Origin: Dysidea avara
Lineage: Eukaryota; Porifera; Demospongiae; Dictyoceratida; Dysideidae
Reading direction: 5' to 3'
Assembly: GCF_963678975.1 (NCBI RefSeq)
Contig: NC_089272.1
Location: 22,643,399-22,707,398 of the forward strand
Length of the DNA stretch: 64,000 nt
Of the stretch, positions 31,030-42,780 are shown one piece after another. Position numbers and translations under genes: made by a program. The notes beneath the pieces are model-generated. The model did not search any database, was not told the DNA's origin, and saw only the letters and a list, made by a program, of their open reading frames with translations. Position 1 is the stretch's first letter, and each line of letters opens with the position of its first letter.

Positions 31030-31616
31030 TTATTCCCCACAGGATAATTTCTTTGCAGCTGATCTCTCTACTAGGTGACTTGAAATGTAGCTGAACTATC
31101 TACAGGATGGTTTCTTTGTAGCTGAACTCTCTACAAGATGACTTGTTTCTAGTTCATCTCTCTATAAAGTGGTTTGCTTGTAGCTGAACTCTCTGCAAGG
31201 TAATTTGATTGTAGTCGAGCTTTCTACAGGCTTCTTTCTAGCTAATCTCTATAATTATAGGGTAATTTGTTTGTATATAGCTGATCTCTCAACAGAGTGG
31301 GTTCTTTGGAGCTGAACTCTCTATAATGTGACGTCTTCTAGCTGATCTCTCTGCATGGTGACTTTTATCCAGCTGAACTCTCTACAGGGTGATTTGTTTG
31401 TAGCTGAACTCTCTACAAGGTAACTTCTTCTAGCTGATCCCTCTACAGGGCGATTTGTTTCTAGTTGAATTCTCTACAGGATGATTTGTTTGAGGCTGAA
31501 CTCTCTACATGGTGGTTTCTTTGTAGCTGAACTCTCTACAAGGTGTCTTCTTCTAGCTGAACTCTCTACAGAATGATTTGTTTGCAGCTGAACTCGCTAC
31601 ATGATGGTTTCTTTGC
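31030..31616 (-). repeat. 31-bp satellite array in minus orientation at the transposon right end
   Basis: Units read GTAGCTGAACTCTCTACAGG with GTGATTTGTTT, GATGGTTTCTTT and TAACTTCTTCTAGCTGATC variants. This is the reverse complement of the 44570-48533 satellite. Orientation flips relative to the arrays at the two left-type ends (19700, 44570), as expected if the satellite belongs to the terminal inverted repeat. It stops abruptly at 31616, where a hAT-like terminus starts. Confidence 0.85.
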
Positions 31617-31850
31617 AGGGCCGGATCTAGCATTTGAATGGTGGTCAGGCCATCTGAGTAGGCTATAAAAGTCTACTCAGCCGTTGCCAAACCTAGGGGG
31701 TCTGGGGGCATGCCCCCCAGAAAATTTTTGAAAATTTGGGCTCTCAAATGGCATCTGGAGCACTTTCAGCATCAAATTTTATGTTTAAAATTACTGTGAG
31801 AATAATGTGAAAACAGTCAAACACAAGATCATATTTGTACACAATGTTGG

Positions 31851-33500
31851 CTACATTGTACAAAATATGATACGCCTTACAGGACAATCACCAATAAACC
31901 TATTAATAGCACTCTTTAAATCTAATGAGTCTGTATACTCCTTGTGGACATGAAGTAGCAAAAGGTTGTTCAGCCTATTCTGTGTCATTGTGCTCCTCAA
32001 ATATGTTTTAACTCGATGTAAAGCACTAAAAGAACGTTCAGATGTTGCATTTGTGGCTGGCATTACTAAAATCAGCTTGAGAAGTAAAGCAGTAGATAGT
32101 TTTACAAAGTATTCTTTGATGTCAGAAATTGTTGGTGTTGCAGGTTTCTCCTTGTCAGGGATACTTTGAAAACTGTGACCAAATATGACAAGTTGGGAAT
32201 GCAAGTCATCTGGAATCAATATCATTATTATTATTATTATTATTATTAGCACTTTACAGTGATCAGCACTGATCATCCTTGAAAAATTCGCACACAAATA
32301 AGAACTGCTGGTCAAAGTTTTCCTGCAGACTTGCCTTGATCAATACATCCTCAAGGTTGCGATAAACCCTGTATCCCTCCTGATCAAATCTGTTCAACAA
32401 ACAGCCAATTGCTGTATCGATAGCCTCATGCATAGTACATTTGTCAATAATGTTCCTTAGGCGAAGGAGCAGTGTGTCCCCTAGACAAGCCATCATCAAA
32501 ACATGCTGGCAATTTTCTAGGTCGTGGTAATTGTGCTTCTTGCACATTGTTGTCTTCACAGAAATGAACAACCTTTTGCCAGAACAAGTCATAAGACTCT
32601 TCAGTCCTAATACTTCACAATGTGTCAGTAACCATTTTGCTACATGTTGACGTTCAGCAGCAGATATTGTTTTCTTCTGAAGACACTGACCGAGGTTGTC
32701 AGAATGACGCAAGACCATTTCACCAAGAATGGCACCAAACGCAAACTCAAATCTTTTCATTTGGGATGCTACTCCATTAATCCTTGCTTTACATTCTGTG
32801 TCTGAAATCACTTCTACAGCCTCATCCCATGTGCTCAGTAAAACTTCATAATTTGAAATAACACTTGCCAGAGCATTGGCACATACTGTCCACCTTGTTG
32901 GACATAATACTCTTACCCCAGGTGTATGATGGCCTACAGAGAGATCATGGGTGTCCTTAAATCCCTGAAAAATACCTTCACAGCGTGGGGAGTACTTCAT
33001 TAATTTCATAATTTCGTGAGTTACTTCCAGGGAGTTCTTGACAGGCTTGCAGGCCTTTATTGAATCATTCATTGCAAGATTGATAGAATGGCCGTAGCAA
33101 TGAGTATACACTGCCCTAGGTTCTTCATCAAGAATTCACTTGGCTACACCAGATCTTATTCCTCTCATAGCTGCAGCCCCATCATAACATTGGCCACAGA
33201 GTTTACTAATTGGTAGACCAGCATCTTTCAATGCATCCTTGGCTGTAGCAACAAGAGTAGCTGCATCAGTTGATGGTACTTAATAAAGACCTATTAATTC
33301 TTCATAAACATCAAAGACATCTGTCACATATCGTAACACAACAACTGCCTGAGAAGCATTTGACACATCAAACGGGACGAAATGTTGCCTAAAACATCCT
33401 TCTCCATTAAATCTAAAAAATCATCCTGGATTTTGTGTGAAGTGTATCTGTACCTTTTCTTCTGCAACCATCCAGATGATACAAATAATTTTATAAAAAT
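31851..33500 (-). pseudogene. hAT transposase (ZMYM1/DUF4371-like) remnant
   Basis: Minus-strand reading from about 33500 gives DFLDLMEKDVL, VPFDVSNASQAVVVLRYV, KLCGQCYDGAAAMRG, VYTHCYGHSINLAMNDSI, LCPTRWTVCANALASVI and, at the end, ATNATSERSFSALHRVKTYL with NRLNNLLLLHVHKE. These are the RNase-H-like core (YDGA, CxxH...N, PTRW) and C-terminal dimerisation region of hAT transposases of the ZMYM1/DUF4371 group. Lesions are in-frame TAA (about 33279-33281) and TGA (about 33136-33138), frame changes near 33111-33400 and a SINE tail at 32221-32277. The N-terminal zinc finger is missing. Not functional. Confidence 0.85.
32221..32277 (-). mobile_element. SINE 3' tail inserted in the hAT transposase
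   Basis: On the minus strand, GATCAGTGCTGATCACTGTA, then AAGTGC and (TAA)n. The CAGCACTG...CACTGTAAAG core and the trinucleotide tail resemble the fragment at 55641-55692. It separates the last two coding blocks of the transposase. Confidence 0.6.
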
Positions 33501-33600
33501 CACTATCTCAATCCAATAGTTGCATACCCCGGCTGAGTACTGATTATAAGTGATGCGCGTGCTATATTGCGTGGGTGAGTTGCAATGGAGAAGCATTCTG

Positions 33601-34003
33601 TTTGTGAATGTTTAATTCATCAACTTTTCAATGGTCAATAAGCCTTATACATCATGCTAATAACACATTTAAACTATTTTGATCACGTGATCCAACTTTG
33701 TACTTTGTATGCTGTACTGGGAGCAGCAGTAGCACAAGACCAAAATTAAAGGACCCTTTTATAACAATGTAATAGTAATCACATGGTCCCATCTAACTAC
33801 AGTACTGTATAAAAACCACACCTTAACCTCAAAATTACAGCCCATGCATCTCAATTTATTCTGGAAGCATGAATTTAGCAAATAAATGGTCATTACAAAA
33901 CTTTCAAGTTAGCTGTTTGCTCATCTCCAGCATGTAAACCTGAGGGGAAAAAGGTCAAATTTTAATTGGTGAATTAAAAAAAATCTTTATCACGAACACA
34001 CCA

Positions 34004-34045
<42 letters not shown>

Positions 34046-34350
34046 CACTACACAAGCTTACACAAAAATTAGTTGCTTGTCTTCAACCTGTAACCTCCTC
34101 CATCCTGTAAACCTGTGGAAAAAAGGTAACATTTTAATTGGTGAATGTTAACATGCACACACACACACACGCACCCTCCCACCCACCCCCTATATGGTAT
34201 ACGCACTATACAGGTGAGCATAGAAAAGTTGCTAAAATTAACAGGCTTTTGTAGAAACAGTTTTTTTTAAAAATTCTAATTGAACAAACAGTACATTTTC
34301 ATACTATAGCTGAATGCATAAAAATATATTGAACTGTTTGATATGTTTTA
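33601..34350. other. Non-coding stretch with CA microsatellites and a direct repeat
   Basis: (AC)n runs lie at about 34005-34045 and 34154-34172. CCTGTAAACCTGTGGAAAAAAGGTAA (33-36 bp context at 34100) partly repeats ATGTAAACCTGAGGGGAAAA (33932), and each is followed by TTTTAATTGGTGAAT, so this is a diverged direct repeat of about 150 bp. No gene. Confidence 0.45.
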
Positions 34351-34358
34351 GTTGCACC

Positions 34359-34474
34359 AAGAGTTCATAATATACATATTTATGAACTCTTGCTTGCACT
34401 AAGTTATAAGAGCAAAAGTAGCCCTATTTCCACCCGCTTGTAATATATATATATATTATTATGAACTCTTGGTT
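34359..34474. repeat. Two AAGAGTTCATAAT/ATTATGAACTCTT palindromes
   Basis: CAAGAGTTCATAATATACAT with ATTTATGAACTCTTG at 34359-34392, and a second half-degenerate copy ending ATTATTATGAACTCTTGG (about 34445-34474). Same word as at 21264-21292. Confidence 0.5.
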
Positions 34475-36510
34475 ACTCTAAATAATTGCATTTCTATAGG
34501 GTGGTGTGACATATTTTCCAGTGATATGTGTATAATTATTGTCTGAGCCTATGTTTGTGAGTACATGTAAACATTTGCAAATCAGAAATTCTACAATTGC
34601 AAGCTAAGCAATTGTCTTGGCTATGTTGATTCAATAAAAATAGAATCCAGTCTAACCAAAATGTGTACAAAAGCAGTAAAATTTTGCCAAAATTCACAGA
34701 AATTGAACCTCACACATAAACCTGCTATCAGAAGAGATATGTACCCCATAATAATACTGTTTTTCATTGATCTATTCTGCTAAGTATATATAATGCCTAT
34801 TTAAGGTGCTAAGTTGCTAAGTACACTCTATTAGAAATGTAAACATATTCTGTGCATATTTCAAGCTTGTGCATGGAAGGGAAAAATTGTGATTCATGAT
34901 TGAAGTCACTGTAACTTTAAAACAGAGTATAAGCTACGTACAGACTTTCTGTAAAAACAGCTTAATATTCTTTGGGGTAATAGCCTCAATTTGGAACCAA
35001 TTTTGTGGATTTTGGATCATGTAAATGTGATTTAGTGACAGAAATGACAGTGTTTGAATGCTAAATTCCTGTAAAGGTCACCAAAGGTCAAACCTGAGGT
35101 GGCTGTATCTAAAAAAATAATGTTTGTCATAATTATGCAAAACTTTTTGTAAGTTCATGTTTTTAACCAATTGAGAGATGCATTTTTAAGGCTTAGAACC
35201 CTTATACACAGCTAACCATTACTCAGATTCCAAGAGGTAACAAAATCAGTTAATGGTGAGTCCATTGTAATGCTAATGATTTTTAAAAATCTACACAGAT
35301 TCTCTGATTAAGTATCCCTCCAGAGCTGTGTAATCTCCAGCTGGTATTGTCCCATATTGTCAATGATCATTAATTTTTGCTTTTATAGTCTCTAGCTGTT
35401 ACAGTACACATAGTTGCAGGATTAAAAGCATTATAATACTTAGATTCAACACTCTTCATCAAGTAGTAACTTACACAGTATACACTGTAGAGTTTTATAA
35501 ATCATTTGAAATCTGTACATAATAGTGCTAGACGGCTAATAAATAAACCTGTATGTACACATTCAGCTTATCCATAGCTAATTATGATCAACAACTGTAC
35601 ATAATTACTAGACAGCATAAACAGATAAGTTGCATGGCAAAGATTAAAGCCAACCAATCATTCCTCTCTGAAACCTTGTTAATTCTATAAGGTTGACCTT
35701 ACTTGCCCCGGAGATAAAATATCAGATGTTCTGTGTACAGTGATTGGCCACCAAAGTAGTGGAAATATAGACATGGTTTTTGATAGAAAATTAATAAGAA
35801 GCTAATATCGTGAAATATCCTCAAAACCAAATTTTAGCGATTTTAATTTTCACTAAACTTATTTTTGTGTAAGCCATGTATCTTTATAGACAGCCATGAT
35901 ATTTCAATGAAACTATAATGGGATGTCATGGAGTGCTCACTCACAAATAGGAATTATTAAACTTCGAGATGTGTTTAGAAAAACATGAGTTATTCAATAT
36001 AGTAAATATGATGGGTTTTAATTTCGTAGATTGTTGAAAATAGTTGTCGTACAAAGGGATGCAGGGTGAGTTCATGGTGGCACCCCTTCTAAAATCACTT
36101 TGTACATCCTAAGGAATAACTGTACCAAGTTTTGAGCTTTGGTCCGGAAAATCACGATATTGCCTAAAATTTGACATAATTAAGAGACTGGACTACCAAC
36201 CAATACTGTCATGTCGTTGTGAGGAACAATCGCAGCAGGTTTTTGGGTTATATTAAATCACGGATCGCCCCTACACCTTAGATGTTCCTACTATACAGTA
36301 CTATAGTACTACTGTATGATATTGGCAAACTCTACTTCAGCAATTGTATGTGCAACTCTCCATTGCCTCACTGATTCTTTTACAGAATATATGTAAACTC
36401 TTTACAGAAATTTTATGGAGACATGGATAGCGGTTATCCAGGTTAAGCACTAAAACACGCTGGTTAATTATTTTTTTGCAACTTTCATCATTTATTTAGC
36501 AAGAATATTA
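34475..36510. other. Long non-coding stretch, no gene recognised
   Basis: About 2 kb of AT-rich DNA. The word AAAGGTCACCAAAGGTC (about 35076) recurs near 55787, with loosely similar surroundings (AATAGCC before, repeated short motifs after), which hints at an old dispersed repeat. No exon or RNA gene seen. Confidence 0.35.
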
Positions 36511-36512
36511 CA

Positions 36513-37090
36513 GGGGTGGATTTAGGATTTCAGAAGAGAGGGTGCTAACAGGGGCATTAATTATGTGAAGCTAAGAAAAGTGGCAATGGTTGATAGGTAC
36601 AGTTATGTAGAACAGTGTGCTCTGCTCTTCTAGGGGGTCTGGGACATTGAGAATTTTGCAAATTTAGCTTGCTGAGATTGAATTTGATAATAAAACTGAT
36701 GTCATTTTGTACAAGTGGCTCACAGTATGTACCTTTGAGCCACATAAACATAACAATTAATATATAACAGTTGTAATACTACTTTTGTAGCTATCATTAA
36801 AAAGGCACAGCCAGTGGCTATATAAAAACTATTTTTACATCTTAAAGAATGGAAAGCATCAGCTACACATACATGATCATGCAATACTAACCCAGTGGTG
36901 TGCTCATGCTCTGCAGTCTTAATAGTTTGATTACATTATTATACTGTCCAAACAGTTAGAGGTTTGAGTGTCAGTGGAGGAGTTGACTCACCAGTGTGTG
37001 GAGTACATAATACAGTTAGCATGTTAAAGGGGTCTAGGGGCATACTTCCCTAGGAAATTTTTGAAAAATAGCTATCACAAGATTGAATCT
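36513..37090. mobile_element. hAT-like terminal remnant(s)
   Basis: CAGGGGTGGATTTAGGATTT at 36513 has the form of a hAT terminus, followed by TCTAGGGGGTCTGGGACATT (36630). A second match, GGGGTCTAGGGGCATACTTC followed by CCTAGGAAATTTTTGAAAAA, lies at 37028. Both match the subterminal part of the hAT at 31617 and of the element at 56338. No transposase. Confidence 0.5.
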
Positions 37091-38137
37091 AGAAGCTATT
37101 TTTAACCACATAATTGCCAAATAATTGTTGAACTGAAAGATGGACTCAGGTTGACAGCTGGACTCAGGAAGAAATTCTAAATAAAAGATTGGGTCAGATG
37201 GAAACAATTTTAATTGGAACACAGAACTGTGACATACAGCGTATTGCATTATGCATGTGATTTAAGATAAAGTACAATAATTGACTTTCAAAGAGAATAA
37301 AGATACTGCATATGTAGTTATAACTTTGATTTGTAAGAAAATTTTGGGTATCACAGGATTGGATCTTGAGGTCATTTTAATCATATGGTAGAGGTTTAAA
37401 ATGCACATGTTGCTACACAATTGACTTCATAGCTACGTTTTCTGTGGTGTGGGTTGCTATTTCAATTACTGTGGACCTGTCACCATTTACAAGTCACTTC
37501 TACATATGGTATACAACTACAGTTTGTGGCTAAAATTCACCCCTTTTTATCACCTGAGCACAGTATAAATGCTGCAGTATTATTATTTTGAGTTTGTTAA
37601 AATTGAAGTTGAATGGATCTGGGAATGCATGCAAACTCCAGAAGCTGCATATACAATAATTTTATTAGCACTAAACCATAATCACAGGCCCACTGAATTT
37701 ATGTTGCAACTGTTTCAAAGATTTTAAAATTGATGTCCACCAGGAAGGGTAAATTTCCCTTTTAGAATCACTTTTGGTGAATATTTGATTCATACTACGG
37801 TTAACTAATGCATGTTGTAGAGCATCTTCCTTGGAATTTAAAGGAATGGTACACAGTGTATTATCCATAGCTTATATTGATAAAGAACTTATCAAGTAAG
37901 TGTGCAATTCCCAGATGCTGTAGCCCTGTTAACTTTACACAAAAATATCTATACTGTTATGATTGCAAGAGGAAGCATTTCAATGTAAGTATCCAGTTTT
38001 TAGCTACAAATGAAAATGCACACTATATATTAAACAAAAGAAGGTGTGTTCAGAATAGGTTTTCAAGGGGAATTACTGATAACTCAGTACATTAAATGAT
38101 ATAAAACTGTGGCAGGATGCTTGGCACAATCAAGTTG
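37091..38137. other. Stretch without supported gene
   Basis: Two short open frames (minus 37671-37868 and plus 37877-38095, the latter with several Cys) abut back to back, but show no family signature or splice support. Confidence 0.3.
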
Positions 38138-38141
38138 TGCA

Positions 38142-38240
38142 GGGGCATAGTCAGGATTTTTTGAAGGGGGGTTCCAACAGCAGTATTGAGTTACCAGAAG
38201 CAGGGGTCTGGGGGCACAGCCCCCAGCTGCTGAGAGACTT
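38142..38240. mobile_element. hAT-like terminal remnant
   Basis: CAGGGGCATAGTCAGGATTT, then GGGGTCTGGGGGCACAGCCC. Same terminus-plus-subterminal GGTCTGGGGGCA layout as at 31617 and 56338. Only the end is present. Confidence 0.5.
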
Positions 38241-38375
38241 TCAATATTTTAATGAATCAAAACTCTATATTTTATGCAAAAAATAGTACATTAATTATAA
38301 TGCATAGCTATATAAGTGCCCCTAGGATGAAGTTTGCACTATGCCTTATGGAAACAGACAGCATAACACATGCAC

Positions 38376-38492
<117 letters not shown>

Positions 38493-38639
38493 TATATATA
38501 CATCTGTAATTGGTAGTTATCCCACTGGTATTGGAACCATGAATCCACTGATACAATTGGAATGACTCACAATCAAAACATTGTAACTACAAAACATGCA
38601 TAGCCAAGTGATATACTATAGCCAAGTATTAATCTCATC

Positions 38640-39157
38640 TACCGAGGGCACAACGCAAGGTGACCCCCTTGCTATAGGAATGTATGCACTGGCTATGGTT
38701 CCTCTGATTCGTCGTTTACGTACTGAAGTGCCTGATGTATCTCAGGTTTGGTTTGCTAATGATGCCAGTGCTGTTGGTTCACTCTCTTCACTGCTGACTT
38801 GGTGGCGGCAACTTTCATCTTATGGCCCAGCCTATGGCTATTTTACAAATGCTGTTAAAACTATTCTAATTGTCAAGCCAGAACACCTCACTCAAGCACA
38901 AAAGTTTTTTGCTGATACCAACATTCAGATAACTGCTCGTGGCCAAAGACATCTTGGTGCTGTGCTGGGATCAAGAGAGTTCGCAGAGGAATATGTGGCC
39001 GACAAAGTGCAGTCCTGGGTCTCTGAGGTTTCTGCCTTGGCTGGAATTGCAAACAGTCGTCCACATGCTGCTTATATAGTGCCTTCACTCATGGATTAAT
39101 TGGACGATGGATTTATTTGATGAGAACAGTCCCGGATATAAGCTCTTTTTTAAACCA
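38640..39157 (+). pseudogene. Reverse-transcriptase-like fragment
   Basis: STEGTTQGDPLAIGMYALAM holds the QGDPL turn of RT motif B. VWFANDASAVGS is the catalytic motif C position, normally FADDA, here with the first Asp replaced by Asn. QITARGQRHLGAVLG and YVADKVQSWVSEVSALAGIA follow. At about 39090 the frame shifts and continues as THGLIGRWIYLMRTVPDI. The 5' domains (motif A and before) are absent. It resembles RT proteins that are abundant in cnidarian and sponge genomes, but I do not assign a clade. The 3' side is cut by the tail of the LINE. Confidence 0.75.
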
Positions 39158-39162
39158 CTAGA

Positions 39163-41548
39163 TTTTGATTGATTGATTTTTAAATTAGCCTCAAGTCAGT
39201 CGGCAATGCCGTTCTTCCCTGACTGAGGAGGAAACACAAAAATAGCATACATATATACATATAAATTACAACAGCACACACACAATAACTGAACAAAACA
39301 TTACAACACACACATAACACATACAAAACAATTAAGCAAACAATTTACAAACACAAAAATCATCAACAATGTTTACACAAATAAGAAAATAAATCGTCCT
39401 GAAAAGTTGGAGATGTTAACATGTCGTTAGGAACTGTATTCCACCAGTGGACAGCTTGAGATCTAAAATGCTTTTGAGTAAAAGAAAGTCTACATCTTGG
39501 TGGCTGTGCAAATAACTGTGTAGTACAAGTAGCATATTGATGTTGACGTCCAAATGATATTGGTGGAACTAATGGTATATGTTTTGGTTGAAAGTACTGA
39601 TGGTGCATTGGACAGAGTGTGCGATGTTGTATCATACTGCCTATTGGCAGCCAGTGTAAAGTGTGAAAATGATGGGATATATGGTCATACTTACGAAGAC
39701 CCAAACATAGACGAATGGCTCGATGTTGTAGACATTTCAAGCGATTGACATTAGCATTTGTGAGGGATGGACCCCAAACTGGTAAACAGTACAAAACATG
39801 AGAAAATACCAAACTTTCAATAAGCATCTTAAACAAATCTGTCTTAAAGATCAACCCCTGTTTGTTCAACAAATATAAATAGTATGACATTGATCTACAT
39901 ACTTTGGAGACTTGAGAAGACCAAGAAAGAGTGTTATCAAATATAAGACCCAAATACTTCTACTTGGATACAACACTAAGAGGTATGTTGTTGACAAATA
40001 TTTTAGGAAAGCGAACAGGTTTACGCTGGCCTGGACTTTTAAACCACATCACAGAGAACTTCGACAGATTCAATGCCATTCTGTTTACTACAGTCCACTG
40101 ACTAATAACTTCAAGATGCGAGTTCATCAATGAAGAAGCTCCCTGAATATCCGGGGCAGAACAAATCGATGTCGTATCATCGGCATATTGCAACAATATA
40201 CCACCAAAAACCTGAGATGGCAAGTCATTAACATATACTAAAAACAGTAGGGGACCAAGGGCACTGCCTTGAGGTATTCCCCCTTTCATGGTCCTCCATT
40301 CTGAAAAATTGTCCACATCCTTAACACAATGTGAACGGTCTGACAGATAATTTTGGAACCACTTTAATTAATTAACACAGCTGGACCTATATTCAACTGG
40401 AACAATTTATCAAACAGGATATAATGGGGTCCAGTGAATCAAATGCCTTACGAAAATCTAAGGAGGCACACACTGTTTTTCCCCCATCCAAACATTGCAC
40501 AATAAAATCTATGGCCACTAACAGGATGTCCTCGGTTGACTTGCCAACCTGATAAGCACCCTGGTGTGAACGAAGAAGAGAATGTTATTCAAAGTAGTCA
40601 CTTAACTGGGAAGACACAATTTTTTCTAAAATCTTAGCCAGCACAGGCACCACTGATATAGGTCTAAAATTCCCAGGATCACTGGTTGCTCCACCCTTGT
40701 GTACAGGAGTTATATGAGATCGTTTCCACTGGGAAGGGAAAACACCAGCCTTCAAAGATTCATTAAATAACTTGGTAAGGGGAACAGCAATCTCACACAT
40801 AACTGACTTTAAAAATCTGGCTGACAGACCATCAGGCCCTATAGATTTCTTAGTATCCAAATGCTGTAAATGAGAACACACCAGTGAGACAGGAATCTCT
40901 GAAAATGTGAATGGATTACTTCCAACAGAACTAGATGGAATGACAAAACTGGCAGCACTTTCATGATCAGAGCTAATGGCCACAGTCTGAAAATGATCAT
41001 TAATCTGATTTAAAGCTAGTGAATCCATTGGTGCTGTGCAATTACGAATATTCCTTCCAAATACAGTGTTAACATGGGACCACACACCAGCAGGATTAGC
41101 TCTACTCCTCTGTATTAGCATCTGAAGATAATCAACCTTGGCTTGTCTTACAGAAGTCTTCAATTCATTTTTCAGCCACTGAAAACAACGCTTGTCATCA
41201 GGATCACCAGACCTGTCAGCTTGATGTTTAGCCTTATTCTTATATGTTATGAGCTGACGAATATCATCAGAGAACGTCGTTTTAGACCATCTAGAATGCA
41301 CACTATGAAGTGGTAAAAACAGGTCAAGTACTTCAGATAACACAGTATGAAAAAAATCACACTTATCATCAACACTATCAAATGTATTCATAAAATGCCA
41401 AGGAATGGCTTGCAATACTGTCCGTACTTGATCCCAATCACACTTTCTAAAAGATTGGATCCAACGTTGATGATGAGAAGGTCTCAGACTAGGAATATCA
41501 AAATCAACCACCTGCACTCTGTGGTCACTGACACCCACTGCTTGTGTA
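39163..41548 (-). mobile_element. 5'-truncated LINE (non-LTR retrotransposon)
   Basis: The minus-strand element runs from the end of the endonuclease domain to a 3' UTR (39165-39362) and a tail of ATCA repeats (TAAAAATCAATCAATCAAAA). The 3' UTR has CCTCCTCAGTCAGGGAAGAA. The 5' end stops at about 41548, where an LTR-like TGTAGTACATG begins, so a gypsy element probably inserted there or truncation occurred. Confidence 0.8.
39363..41548 (-). pseudogene. LINE ORF2 remnant: endonuclease end, RT and C-terminal domain
   Basis: Minus-strand order is as follows. GVSDHRVQVVDFDIP is the C-terminal SDH motif of an APE endonuclease. GPDGLSARFLKSV and FRPISVVPVLAKILEKIV are RT motifs. ASLDFRKAFDSLD is motif A with its Asp. 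GIPQGSALGPLLFLVYVNDL is motif B and LLQYADDTTSI is motif C, with both catalytic Asp kept. LGLIFDNTLSWSSQV and YCLPVWGPSLTNANVNRLK belong to the C-terminal part, ending near 39363. A stop at about 40583 and several frame changes (about 40320-40480, 39955) break it. It is jockey/CR1-like in style; the exact clade is not assigned. Confidence 0.85.
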
Positions 41549-41732
41549 ATGTAGTACATGTATTATAGCGTAATATAGCTTGGACAGCAGATATAGCTAA
41601 GTGTAAATAGGCTAGGGTAGACATTTGAGACACATGTAGTATTGTAAGATATATTTTTTGGTTATTGTTGTAATTGCTGTTGTTAAAGTATCTGAGTGCT
41701 GCTTACCTACTGCAAGACTGAACGTTACAACA
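41549..41732 (+). mobile_element. Probable 5' LTR of a plus-strand gypsy element
   Basis: Starts TGTAGTACATG and ends TTACAACA, followed directly by CTGGCGTAGTTGGCAGGATT. TGGCGTAGTYGGCAGGAT-type sequence is a familiar primer-binding site region after gypsy LTRs. The start abuts the truncated LINE. No second copy is seen in the window, so the LTR call rests on position and on the end motif. Confidence 0.5.
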
Positions 41733-41864
41733 CTGGCGTAGTTGGCAGGATTACTACTCATCTGAACCAACAAACCGTGGTACCGTGGATATATTAACGG
41801 TACCCGATAAGGTCACCCGCCTGAATGTATTGGACGCGTTGTTCTCTGTTCCCTTCTTGCAGGA

Positions 41865-42780
41865 TTGACGATGTCTCTAACGCTTGAGTTGACCGAGACC
41901 GGACAGAGGACCGGAGGAGAGTTGGGACTACAATCGGAAGGAACAGAAATGTACACCTCACGGAACCTAGCATTGGACGATGGAGTCACAGTACTGCCAC
42001 AGAACTTTACTGGAATGGAAGACTGGGACAGCTGGGTGAGCCATTTTGAAAGTATTTCAGCGATACATGGGTGGAGCGATAATGAAAAACTAATGTGGAT
42101 GCGCGTTGACAAAGCTGCAGTCGCATTCAGGCAATTATCGCACGTGACCAAGGCATCCTATGAACTGACAAAAGCGGCACTTAGTAATCGTTTCGAACAC
42201 CCTAGCAAAAGGGAGTTGTAGTACAAACGAGAATTTGTCGGTTGACTAAAATGTGGCACGGAAAATTGGGCTGATTATGGCGATGATATTCGATTGCTAG
42301 TACAAAGAGCTTATCCTGACTTTCAAGCGAATGCGCAGGAGCATCTCACACTCCATCACTACTTGAACCAGCTGAAATCACCTTTAATAGCAGTGGGAGT
42401 AAAACAAACACACCCTACAACCGTAGCTGAAGCAGTAGGAATCACCATGCAATTGGAATCATATTTGCCTAAACAACTGCCTACCCGGCAACAGACAGAG
42501 GTCCCATTACTACTGACTACAATCCAGTCTTCCCAAGTGAATATACTCGAACAGATCCAATACCTTACAAGCCAAGTAGAAAGACTGGAGTATTTTTCAA
42601 AGGAATCACACACAGAGCATTTGCCACCACAATGTGTTAATGCAAATGAGCAGTGTCCAAAGCGCATTTGTAGTAAGTGTAATCGGGGTGTTGATAGTGT
42701 GATTGAGAGTCAGGCCAACACTAAGACAATATGTGAAACAGACAGTAGGAGCAGTGATGTGGCAACCATTACAATAAACA
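41865..42780 (+). pseudogene. Ty3/gypsy gag remnant
   Basis: The plus-strand peptide contains LPQNFTGMEDWDSWVSHFES and WSDNEKLMWMRVDKAAVAFR, typical of the gypsy capsid region. It is interrupted at 42219 (TAG) and 42243 (TGA), and continues as ENWADYGDDIRLLVQRAYPD. A coiled stretch, VNILEQIQYLTSQVERLEYF, precedes a degenerate Cys cluster (CPKRICSKCN). Upstream is the LTR-like block; downstream is the protease. Confidence 0.8.

Larger units (their letters stand above)
31617..33600 (-). mobile_element. Decayed hAT transposon
   Basis: The left terminus CAGGGCCGGATCTAGCATTT matches the CAGGGGCGGATCCAG-type ends of hAT elements. TGGGGGCATGCCCCCCAGAA follows at about 31700, a feature repeated at 36630, 37030, 38200 and 56480. 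The hAT transposase remnant lies on the minus strand. I did not find the opposite terminus, so the 5' end is approximate. Confidence 0.65.
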
